From: Tolypocladium sp. Sup5 PDA-1 | Taxonomy: Eukaryota > Ascomycota > Sordariomycetes > Hypocreales > Ophiocordycipitaceae | DNA: 64,000 nt | Direction of reading: 5' to 3' | Assembly: GCA_000750105.3 (NCBI GenBank) | Contig: JPHH03000018.1 | Coordinates: forward strand, 248,001 to 312,000 | Part shown: positions 21,714 through 31,399 of the stretch, piece by piece | How the letters are laid out: each line of letters starts with the position of its first letter | Position numbering within the stretch: the stretch's first letter is position 1 | Translations under genes and position numbers: made by a program | Notes under the pieces: model-generated | Told to the model about the DNA's origin: nothing | The model's database searches: none | What the model saw: the letters and a program-made list of their open reading frames with translations, nothing else

Positions 21714-22036
21714 TTAATATTATATAATTCTTAATATTAAATTTATAGTTTTCTTTGTGTTTAAATAAAAGTAGTATATAAATACGATATCCGAAAAAAG
21801 GACTCATCATGCAACAACTTATATGAGAATGGTTTACGTAGGGCATACCTTTGTTACAACCCTGAGACACTGAAGCTTCTTTTCTTTCAACGAGATTAAG
21901 GAAATAGGGCAAGACAACCCATCTGTGCAGCCCCGTATGTCGGTCTACAGATGCCTATTCAAAAGATTTAAGCAACTTTTCTTCTCCATACCGAGGAAAT
22001 CCGGTTTAGTGCCAAACAATTACCAGTAATCCCACG

Positions 22037-22388
22037 TACCCATCTACATACCATCAAACAACTCACCCTCATCCTCTCTAACTTCTCACTCACTTCTTCT
22101 TCTTCTTCTTCTTCAAACCTAACCCCTCTTCCCCTTTCCTCCCACCTTTCCCTCCTACCCCACGAATACAACCCTTCTAATAACTCACCCTTACTTTTAC
22201 TTCACAATACCTCTTCTCTTCTTTCTTCCCCACTTTCTTTTCCTCTTTTATAACCTTCCTCCCTCTCCCCCTCCTCTCTACCCTACCTCTTCCTCCTTTT
22301 ACTTTAATCCCTTTCCTTTACTCTCTTTTATCCTTTAACCGCCCTACCCCTTTCTTTTCCACTTATTTTTCTTCCTCTTCCTCTTCCT
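22037..22388. repeat. 352-nt almost G-free pyrimidine-rich tract
   Basis: Only two G residues occur on the plus strand in 352 bases (22163 and 22341). The tract is mostly C and T with scattered A and includes a (ctt)n run near 22097-22112. On the minus strand this is a long purine-rich tract just downstream of the copia gag relic. Confidence 0.85.
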
Positions 22389-23520
22389 GCTTGCCCCCAC
22401 ATCGTTATGTGGTTGTTGAAGGTTGCAAAGTCAGGCCGGAAAAGGCTGCTCCTTTGACCTCTGACGGCCCTTGACGGCAGGATCAGATTCGAGTCTTCGT
22501 TTAATCCTCTTTTCAACGTCACCCCATGGCTTCCAACCTGGCGGCCTGATTAGGTCAATGAGGTAATAGCATTCCGAATAGTAGTGCCGTTTCCCACATA
22601 GGCATGGCAGCTTTGATGCGGCCACGCAGCTAGGGCGGCTGGATTAGAGTCATCGTCAGAGATGCCTTGGTATGTTGCAAAGTCGCCCTTGGCCGAAGAC
22701 TGGGTTGCTCTCTTAGCCCTGTGGGAGCGTTCGAAGATCTCGCTAATCTTGATTCCGTCAGGAAAGGTGTCCTTCCAATTGGGGCTGCCGGTCCGAGCTT
22801 CGTCTTCCATCTTGTTCATCCAATAGTCTATAAATAGTGTGATGATGGAACTAATAGCCTGAAGGAATCAACGGTTTAATCGTAAGTCCTTAGTATCTGG
22901 AAGGCCAAGCTTCCTGGCTTTCGTCAGCACCCTTTACCACTCTGAGGTCCAATCCTCTATCTTGGTTCAGGTCTGTAACTTGAGGACCGTTTAATATCGT
23001 TTCAGGACTTCCTCTTCATGGGCCCAATCCGTGGGCTGGACTCTGTCCCTTAGAAGGGTCAATTTGGCAGCCACATCGTGTTCTTTAGCAATCGTACTAT
23101 AAGTAGTTGACGGTTGTCTTCACGACATGCTGTTGGATGCTTGCTAGGGCCTTCTCTGGTCCTTCCAGCCATAGAGCCGGCTTCGGTATTGAGTGTGTAG
23201 GAATTCGTATGTCCTAAATTCCTCTATGGTCAGAGACGCAAGGTCCGTTGCATCAGGACTGACTTGCTGCGGTGTTGGCTCTGGCGGATTGGCTACGGGC
23301 TGCTTGTCCCCTCTAGCTGGGTCGATGAGGCCCCAGACGTTCTGGGTCGTTGCGAATTTCTGGATAATGCCAATCCAGTATTTCCAGTCACCCCTTGAGG
23401 GTCAACTTGGAAGAGTCTCCTAGATCGGTGGAACCTATCGTGGGCGTTGGCAGTGGAAAGTTATGGTGCCGCTGAACTGGCTGGGTTGATCAAAGCGATC
23501 AAACTGAGGTAGGCTAGGTC
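22330..23520 (-). mobile_element. Ty1/copia retrotransposon relic (gag part)
   Basis: Minus-strand frames contain, in order, blocks of a fungal copia gag. The first is LPTPTIGSTDLGDSSKLTLKG near 23400-23450. The second is DWKYWIGIIQKFATTQNVW..IDPARGDKQPV near 23300-23390. The third is IEEFRTYEFLHTQYRSRLYGW near 23170-23230. The last is a zinc-knuckle-like CLCGKRHYYSEC followed by RPPGWKPW at about 22540-22605. Between them the frame changes repeatedly and stops occur. No protease, integrase or reverse transcriptase is seen and no LTRs were recognised. Confidence 0.7.
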
Positions 23521-23721
23521 AGGGCGGGCAGACCGGGCTCATAACTCTCGCACAGCCAGGGTCCGATCCGGACATGCAAAGACTCTTGGTTTCCTATCTA
23601 AAGGAGCAGAATCATACGGAACTAAGTAATGACAGAATACTGCTGCCTGTAAGGCAGTAGTATACTGACTGGTTGTTGCCTAATAGCTGTATGCTTGTCA
23701 AGCGAGCGTCCTGATCTTAAC

Positions 23722-24066
23722 ATGACCTCAATATGCGGCACAAAGGCACACATCCTAATTTGCTTTCGAAACGGATGCCAGTACGCTCTTTGTGTCGAGG
23801 AAACTCGTGTGACGACGCACCTTCGGGACACGCATAACATCCCCGAAGAGGCCAGGAAGGGCCTAACGGGATTTCTTAAGCCCTTCCCCGGACCAGGTCT
23901 CCGCGACCCCGACCAGGCGACTCTTCCTGCAGACGGGTCACCCAAACATGATCTATTACGCGATTGTGACGGGTTTGCCTGTGAAGCCCAGGGTCGAAAA
24001 ACAGCCGGAGGTGCTCGTTTCTGGCTGTCGCGAGACATGGCATTGGTGGTCGAATCACTGGCATGA
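23722..24066 (+). pseudogene. DUF3505-type zinc-finger fragment
   Basis: A 114-residue open frame from an ATG at 23722. It contains ICFRNGCQYALCVEETR and VTTHLRDTHNIPEEAR, the Cys/His arrangement (C-x4-C, H-x4-H) and surrounding residues of the DUF3505/BED-like finger common in Sordariomycete transposon-linked and accessory genes. A second piece, CDGFACEAQGRKTAG, near the C-terminus matches the next finger of the family with one expected Cys missing (AQG instead of ACG). The frame ends soon after, so this is probably a truncated copy. Its proximity to the copia relic fits a transposon-rich context. Confidence 0.5.
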
Positions 24067-26549
24067 GTCTTGCTGGAATAAACTGGCTTGCGCGATAATT
24101 AACGCTTCAACATACAGGGTTCTATTTCGACGGCTAAATGTTCCGCAACGTGCTACTAAACAGAGAGGCAATTCGATAGATATACAAATCGCTAAATGTC
24201 GGCTTCTTTATAGGTAGAACAGTGGTCAGAGAGCAAAGACTGGAGCGAAGACCAGCCATCAACCAAAAGGAGCAGTACACCCACCCGTGGGATGTATCAG
24301 TTGCGAGATGTAGACGCTCAGCCACACGGCCCCCGTAACGCGGCTCTCGTAGCAAAGTGGTTCGGCCCGCACGGTATTGCTAGCGGAAGAAAGAACCTTT
24401 CGTCTCCTCGTTTCTCAAGACATGAGTTCTCGTGTTTGGGTTAGTCCGGGTCGCGCATATAGTTGGGCTCCGTCCTGTATCTCTCAGATAGACAACCCCA
24501 TTTTCAGTTCGTCCCGCTTCAGTTTCGTCGTGGTCCAACTGGTATTGTAGTAAATTCAGTCTGTCTTTGACTCAGTAGATAACTTACTGAATATCCTCCG
24601 CCTCAGCTGACCTTGCGCTCTTCCTCGGTCTCTTCATGCTGCGCTTCGCAGCGGATTGGCGTGTTCTCCCTCTTGCGACTGTTTCAATCCCACTAGGCGG
24701 CTAGAGAAGATGGCACGCTTAAATGACACCTATCTGCCTCCAGGACCCGGAGATAGTGGATAATAGGACAAAGATACTCTATGCATGGTTTGCGGCTTAA
24801 CCCTCGTCAGCAGACGATCTCATACTTCGACGAACCTAACAACTGCAATGATATGGCTCGCGATGGAAACGTATTGCCAATGAAAAGTTCAGTTCTTACT
24901 AGCAGAGATTCGTGGTGTTATTGAAGTTATATCACCCCTAGCTAGTGGCACGTTAGGCTTGAGCAGTTAAGCTTGAGCCACGCTTTCAGCGCGTGGAAAC
25001 GTTTTGCAATTGGAATCTTTTTTCGAGTCTCTCGCGCCATGGACACTGATAAACTGTATACACGAGCGCGCTCAGTTTTCAAGGAGTACCTATTTACAGC
25101 TCATGAGGCTGTCATAAATGGCTTCAGATGATGACATGTCGACACGACAACCAGCATGAGCATGTATTTAACTTGTTGGCGAAGTAGTCAATATCAGACC
25201 CCAGCATTGACATTTCTCTGCTGGCAATGAACAAAGGACCATACATGGTGAGACGACAAGGCGTCGACTTGTCATGCCGCACTGGCCAAGCATTGGGAAC
25301 GCAGCAACTCAAAGCAACAGAGTCTGCGGCTCTGTCAGCTGTACCGTCTGCTGCATTCGTCATGGAGAGCTTTCGAGGCGAAACAGCTCAGGGAGAATGA
25401 CTCTCGAACTCGAGCCACTTGGCAGGACCAATTGGCGCCAACGGACTTGCCACGCCGTGCCAAACGAAAGCCGTTTCAAGTCATCTCGCGTCAATTGCAG
25501 ACTGGGAGCGGCCACGATAAGGACAGAAGAGGCAGCATGGTCTTTGAGACACGACAAACCTGCATCCCGGTTGCCAACCCTGGTGATATGCAACGGATCT
25601 GGGAGAGGGCGCGAGGGGCTAGAAAGCCGAAGGCTGTGGGAAAAGGAGGTCAAAATTCGATGCCCCTTTTACCTCGAGAGGCAAAAGGGGAGAGATTAAA
25701 TACACAAGCCCGGGCCGGAGCCCGGGAAAACAAGGGTCCGGCCGGGGCAGGGCCCGGCGGGGCCAGCAGCCCAGGCAGGGCCAGGAGCCTAGCTAGGCAG
25801 GAAGGCGATTCCGTATCACCTGGTCCTTCAGTGTGAGAAATAGGCGGTCCGTCCGTTTCAAAACGTACTCTACACAGGAACGGCCGAAACATCTGAGCCC
25901 CGCAGGGGTCATCCGGTTACATATATACATTGCTAGCTAGCCAGCTTGAGATCCTTAAGCATAATGCATACCTTCTATGCTACTATATCGCTATCTGTGA
26001 CATTGGAAGACCCTTTAAGGGGAAGATGAAAGTCTTTCTAGAGCTCCTTGTTTCATGCTCCCGACTCGCCCCATGTTTTAGCTCGAACCAGTCGATGTAC
26101 CCTGGTTCAATTGACTAATAATAGCAAAACATGATACTAAATGTTTCAAGCTTCCCTTGTTTAACACTCTATCCCAGGCATGCTAAGCAGAATATCACAG
26201 AATCCTACTCTGGCTTGTAGTAGTTATGACTGAAACACGCGCTGTCTCGCGGTGCCTGCGAGTCATCCTCTTAGCACTTACTCTACTTATCCGTCAAGCT
26301 GGGGAGACCCATCAAGGTGCGACCAGGGTGTAAACGCGAATATATATATGATGGATCATCCATCTCTAAGCCCAACACAAAACACTTTTTACAACGCTCA
26401 TAAATCAGTAGTATTCTATCTATCTTCATCTCTGCTTTATTAATCCGTCCGGTCTGGCTACCGCGCGTCGTATCTTCAAAAACTTTTCATTCCAAAACCC
26501 TTTCATACCAAAACCTTTCAGACAACGAAACCACCCGCAATCCTTTACA
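24067..26549. other. Long stretch without recognised genes
   Basis: Several open frames on both strands lack recognisable motifs. A GC-rich block with a near-palindrome (gcccgggccggagcccggg) lies at about 25708-25726 and is followed by GGGGC-rich sequence to about 25800. The last about 100 bp form the promoter and leader of the small secreted protein gene. Confidence 0.45.
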
Positions 26550-26946
26550 ATGGTTCGCATCGCTGCCGTCACTCTTCTGGCTTGTACGTTGTTACTACCC
26601 TCATCTATCTCCCAGCCTATGACTAACACTACAATTAGTTGCCGTGTCTGCCTTGGCGGCCCCTCAGGGGCCCGGCGGTGCCAATGAGCCGATCCTCGAC
26701 TTTCAGGGCAAACCGCTGTCTAAGGATAAGGAGGCGCAGTTCCTTCAGCTGGATCAACAGGGCGAGAAGAAGTTTGCGGAGCTCGTGGCAACGTACTCCC
26801 AGGAGCAGCAGAAAATGGATAAGGAACTCGGCGACATTGCTGCTCAGCAGGACAATATACTGGGGGTTCCGAAGGAGCCGTCGGGAAAGTCCACCTCCCC
26901 ATCTTTGACCGCTAGGCTGGCGGCGCACCGCCGGGCGCTTGATTAG
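26550..26946 (+). CDS. Small secreted protein, 113 residues
   Basis: Exon 1 (26550-26583) encodes only MVRIAAVTLLA plus one base. A 55-bp intron (GTACGT...attAG, with gactaac branch site) leads to exon 2 (26639-26946). The intron cuts the signal peptide (continuing FAVSALAAP), a common layout for fungal secreted proteins. The mature part has about 95 residues, no cysteines, is rich in Gln, Lys, Asp and Glu, and is predicted helical (KDKEAQFLQLDQQGEKKF, KMDKELGDIAAQQDN). No family is recognised. A secreted effector-like or cell-wall role is possible. The exon-intron structure and leader make the gene itself likely. Confidence 0.7.
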
Positions 26947-27450
26947 ATCAGGACAGACAGACCTGGCCAATCGCCACGGTATGACTCTTAGATTACCGAT
27001 CCTCGCAATGTGAGGGCAATAAAGTCAATTGGCCTTAAACACTACTTAAGTCACAGTGCTGCCCTAATTCTAGCAATGCAAGGGCCAGCGGTAGATGGGG
27101 ACTCCATAATTGCTGGGGTCCGGAAACCGGAAACCACGGGGCTGTTTCTTACATTGACGAGCTCGTGGAACATTTTCCTCATTTTGGCCGAATCAATGCG
27201 ATACACGAGCTCGGGCTTGATGTTACAACGCAGCTCCTTATGTGTTGGAGACTCACAAGGCCAAGGGAGCACTAAGTGAAAAGTAGTTACGAAAGAATAT
27301 CCCAATGTGGGCATTGCCTAGTATCATGAGTCAGTGTATGGATTCTAGCCCGCACCGTGCGCGGGGCTTCTACTAGCTCATTACGGGTGCCTTTTAAAAG
27401 ATGACTATAGAGCCTGCTTGGACCTTACCTGGCAAGCTGGCAGTGCACGT
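26947..27450. other. Intergenic gap
   Basis: No feature is recognised. A minus-strand 87-residue frame at 27051-27314 has no motif. Confidence 0.4.
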
Positions 27451-27945
27451 TGAGCCAAGGACCGGCACCGGGACGCACATGCGTTTCCGAGGCCAAGACG
27501 GTAACAGGCGGCAGCCTCACGATGACTTGAGCCTTCTATAAGCGTCGAAGATCAAAGTCATTCAAAGGAAACTACAGAGGTGCTGGAGGCTGCTCCTTCT
27601 CACATTTGCGACACATCTCCTCATATTCAGGGTCTCACACGGTAGCAGTAAGCGAACGGGTAAGGCAACAAGGTCTCATGCGACCATCGCTTAAAATCGT
27701 TAGTTATTGCATTGAATCTAGACCTCTACATCATTCCAGGTTCTTTTTAAAGTTCGTTACGAATTTGTTTTAGGTATGAAGACTCTAAAACTTTAGCCGA
27801 GAAGCTCCACATACTGAGTCAAGAACCGGTGCAGGTGAGGCACTGGCACTTCCGAGGCAAACGCGATGGCAGGTGGCAGCTTCATGACAGCCTAAGCCAC
27901 CTATAGGTATCGGAGATCGAAGTAGTATCGAGGAAGTCATTTAGC
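27451..27945. repeat. Diverged direct repeat of about 110 bp
   Basis: Copy A (27451-27561) and copy B (about 27815-27945) share the same order of short words: tgag(c/t)caag, accgg, cttccgaggc/tttccgaggc, caggcggcag/caggtggcag, gagcc/aagcc, ctata, and gaagatc/gagatcgaag. They lie about 365 bp apart in DNA with no recognised gene and look like old copies of one unit, possibly a transposon end or decayed exon. Confidence 0.5.
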
Positions 27946-28189
27946 TATCAGAATTTGCCCTTTCCGATGGGGGCAGAGGAACAGAGGTTGAGGTGTGGTT
28001 GCCACGCGCGCTATCTTCCAATTTTTCGCGACTGCGCATCGTAGAATTTATAGATTGATCACTGAGTAACTGAAGTATCTATCTAGTGTAATGACTATCC
28101 GTTACCATAGCCTCGTTCAGCGGCATGCGAGGGGTCACCTAGACGCGACAAGGAATCAGCACTAGAGAACTCTGGACTACCTCCCGCCT

Positions 28190-28618
28190 ACGCGTAGCAT
28201 CCCCGGCCCATTGAGGTACGCTCTCGATCCGCGCCGGGTAGTCGGGTGGGACCCCACATAGGCCGAGATAGAGGCGGAGATGCTAATGAAGTACTCGCCC
28301 GCCTTGGAGATTGACCCGCGGAATATCCTCTCCCACGAGCGCGACGTGCTAGGCGTCAAGGGCATCGTGGCTACGGCGGCCGTGGTGGAGAGCACGAGCT
28401 TGCTGGTGGCGTACGGCGTGGACGTGTACGTAACGCGGGGCTTTAACAAGACGACTCTGGTGGGGGCGGTGGTGGCGGTGTTGGCGTTGTATATGGGTGT
28501 TATGTTCCTGGCTCCGATAGTAAGTCTCGTCTTCGTTATTACCTACATAGCAGTGCGAATATTGATGGTGCAGGTTCGGAGAAAGCAAATCGACAGGCGG
28601 TGGGAGGCGCTCTTGTAA
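28190..28618 (+). pseudogene. EMC1: C-terminal fragment of ER membrane complex subunit 1 (EMC1)
   Basis: The plus frame reads IPGPLRYALDPRRVVG..DPT (with a stop), then an open stretch from 28280 with ILSHERDVLGVKGIV, VVESTSLLVAYGVDVYVT and GFNKTTLVG. The final transmembrane helix is followed by a 54-bp intron (28520-28573, GTAAGT...GCAG) that joins in phase to VRRKQIDRRWEALL and a stop. This is the conserved end of EMC1, where intact homologues have about 10 more residues between the GLDVFGTR-like and GFNK motifs. The remaining large beta-propeller part of the about 900-residue protein is absent. EMC1 is a single-copy conserved gene, so this is probably a duplicated, truncated copy. Confidence 0.65.
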
Positions 28619-30279
28619 CATGTACGGATAGACGTGTTAAGTATTAGACGGCAGTAGAGCCGTGTTCCGGTTGAGGAAGAGAGTAGGGGTGATAATCAAA
28701 CGAGGCCATTAGAAAAGGCTGGTGATGGATTATGTTCACCAAGTGTAGTGGATAAAGGTACTATAAAGAACGGAAGGGAGGTTTTTATTGTTCCGAAGTT
28801 CTCGCTGTTCTGACACTCGATGGCTTCCCGCTCTTTGGCTCCCTTAATAAAACATCATGAAGTTACATACCTAGCAACATCCGCTGCGAATCGCACCCTC
28901 GCTGAGACTGCCGGCTCTGGAGAATCACATTTCTTTAGAGTCGCGACCGGCCCCTAGCGAGTCCGCTGTTATCGTGTAGTGTCCACATTGTTATGTAAGG
29001 CATGACGAGTGATTCTGCTTTAGGAAGGAGAGGCTTGACGCGATTCATCCCTCGGGGACCTGCTAGATGGAGTCACCGCCAAGTTTCTTAGGAGGTCGAG
29101 ACGCTAAGGTTTCCAATCGCTCAATCGATTCGTAGTATCCGTACTACTCGCCAAGGTCGTGCCGAGATGTCTACGTAAATATAACGTAACGTGTTTCTTT
29201 ACGGACCCAAACGCAACTATCAAATATAGCATGCATGGCAATCAATCTTTTTTTATAGCTACCGAAGACGCCGATCCTCGGCCCGGTGCGGGGTCCACGC
29301 GTGTTTTAATATTTCAATACTGACTTACCCGTAGAGGACAGTGCTTAGTTATTTAGCCTATATCCCAGGTAGAAAACAAGAATACCCCCGCGTTCACGTT
29401 ACGCGTATAATATATATTGCGGTAGCTTAAGTATCACGGTACAGTACGTATAAAGTATTAGTAATATAGGTAATACTTAAGTCCTATTGCTAAGAGGTAC
29501 ATATATAGATTAAAAGCATTAAGTAGTCGGCGTTAGTTTCCGTACTCAGCCGTTAAACTACTACTACTAGATCCGGCAATCCGGGAATCCGGCAATCCTG
29601 CAATCCGACAATCTGGGGAAGGTATAGACACGGGGCTAATTAGCTTTAAGCCAGGCAAGAGGGACATCTACATCCGTCTAGGCAAGTGTGACACCCGTAT
29701 AGAATCCAGCCCTGGGTATAAGGCGTTGTATATACCTAGTCTTACCTTTTGATAAGGAGCAAGCGCATTCAGCTCCGCGAGCCATGACTCGAATCGCCCT
29801 GCCTGTGCTGAGCCGATTATGGCTAAGAAATTCGGTAGATATGTCATTCACGGTGTTCTCCTGCCCATAAAGAAAACAAGTCGTCAGCTAGCTTCCCTCT
29901 TTGATAAGGTCCGACCCCAGCCCCACCTCCTGGGCTGTGGTATGGACGTGGCTACATGGACATGCCAATCTTCTTGTTCTGGAAGCTTATCGTCGAGAGA
30001 AGCGCTAGTGACAACTTCGGGGGAGGAAACATCCGCAGTTTCCGTGTTAAGGAGGTCATTGTAATGTGATGCTGGAGAGCGAACGAACTGCCTTACCGAG
30101 AGTAGTACGCCCTCGAGCCCCTCCCCCCCCGGGGTTTAGTTACTTGCTTGAGTATAAGATGACCCTTCGGCTATACTGATTTCTTCATCTGATCTGGGTA
30201 TCACTCATAGTGACTGCCGCGACCTGTCCTATTATATTTCCACCAGAGTCTTTAACACGGATTCCTTCCTCGCCATACC
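28619..30279. other. Gene-poor AT-rich stretch and peptidase promoter
   Basis: No gene is recognised. There is an 8-9-bp tandem repeat at 29572-29615. From about 30115 on lies the upstream region of the glutamic peptidase, with a C-rich run (ctcccccccc) at 30121-30130 and a TATA-like gagtataagatg at about 30150. Confidence 0.45.
29572..29615. repeat. Short tandem repeat, unit about 8-9 bp
   Basis: Five degenerate copies of (c)cggcaatc/ccgggaatc/cctgcaatc/ccgacaatc in a row. Confidence 0.7.
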
Positions 30280-31061
30280 ATGAAGGCAAGCTTTGCTCTC
30301 GCCGTGGCCGGAGGAGTCTTTAGTGCCGGGGGCACAGCTGCGGCTCCTTCTCGCTCGGCCGCGGTCCAGGCTCGTGATGTATCCAATCCCCACTGGTCCG
30401 GGGCAGTCTTGACTAGCACGTCAGTGACCAGCGTCGAGGGAACCTTTGTCATTCCTAGTATCTCGGGCCAGAACCCGAACTATGGCGTGGCTGTGTGGGT
30501 TGGTATCGACGGGACCGGGGATGGGAACTGCGGAAACACTCTTATGCAAGCGGGTGTCACCATCCAGGGCGACGGGACTATTTCCGGTAAGCTGGAGCAT
30601 CGTTGACGCTTTCTTTCTCGAGTCTTGGACACTTGGTAACTGACATCCCGCACACAGCTTGGTACGAGTGGTGGCCGGGCGACCCGACTTGGTTGACTTG
30701 GAACAACATCGACCTCAACGCAGGGGATTCAATCTGGGTGCAAATCGTGGCGACAACACCGAACAGTGGCACAGCTACTCTCCAGAACCAGAATACAGGC
30801 GTAACTGTGACCCACGAGTTTACGTCTAACGAAGATCCTGGCGCGCTTTGCGAACTATACGCCGACTGGATTGTCGAGGCCTATACCATTAACGGCGTCA
30901 TTAACCCTCTGCCCGACTTTGGAACTGTCACTTTTACCGATACACTCGCAAAAACGTCTCGGGGAAGCTTCACTGCCGCTAACGCCAACCTCTGGTACAT
31001 ACCGAACAATGTCACGTGCGCTCACCAAGGAAGCGGCGATATCTCTTGCACTTACGGTTGA
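30280..31061 (+). CDS. Secreted G1-family glutamic peptidase (eqolisin, formerly A4)
   Basis: Exons 30280-30586 and 30658-31061, joined by a 71-bp intron (GTAAGC...CACAG), give 236 residues. The leader is MKASFALAVAGGVFSAGGTAAA followed by a short propeptide ending near ARDVSN. The mature beta-sandwich has the family marks NPHWSGAVL, VAVWVGIDGTGDGNCGN, the catalytic Gln in TLMQAGV, the block AWYEWWPGDPTW right after the splice site, and the catalytic Glu in ADWIVEAY. G1 peptidases are acid-active secreted endopeptidases, used for nutrition or host-protein digestion at low pH. The protein is slightly shorter than aspergillopepsin II. It is intact. A second, dead copy lies at 57.9-58.7 kb. Confidence 0.9.
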
Positions 31062-31399
31062 GATATGGGTTTTTTTTTTCGTACTAGCACATAACAGCAA
31101 TAGGGAGCGCCTGAGCACATGCACTCGCTAAGGAGGTGGCACTGTCTCATCTCTTGTGTTTGGCGAATTTTCTTTCTATTAGCAAGAGTTGTATCTAGAT
31201 TAAAACTTCGAGCGAGCACGATTAGGTAGTAGCCAAGCTCTATTTAACGCATTTTGGCATATACAGACTGCTACGTCGTGCAATATGCCTGAATCGACCT
31301 CGACCCATGAAAGACGCGGCCATCTCACCGTGCAGTCAAACAAGCGGGCAGGGTGGTAGTAGTAGTCATCGTATTTTAATCATTCCTTTCATTGCTTTC
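31062..31399. other. Intergenic gap between convergent genes
   Basis: Holds the 3' ends of the peptidase and ankyrin genes. A T10 run lies at about 31070-31079. Nothing else is seen. Confidence 0.5.

Larger units (their letters stand above)
21361..21780 (-). other. Nuclear copy of mitochondrial DNA (NUMT) with trnA-trnF-trnK
   Basis: Three tRNA genes with mitochondrial features lie close together on the minus strand within very AT-rich DNA that contrasts sharply with both flanks. Read along the minus strand the order is Ala-Phe-Lys, the order I know from Sordariomycete mitochondrial genomes (part of the cluster after rnl). All three still fold. The limits are estimated from base composition; the right limit could be anywhere from about 21715 to 21800. 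It lies between the EthD gene and a copia relic. Confidence 0.75.

Noticed and set aside
24280..24345. A tRNA-like stretch on the minus strand (gtgtggctgagcgtctac, resembling an A box)
   Set aside because: No B box or T arm follows and the anticodon stem is weak. A tRNA-derived SINE is possible, but I cannot support it.
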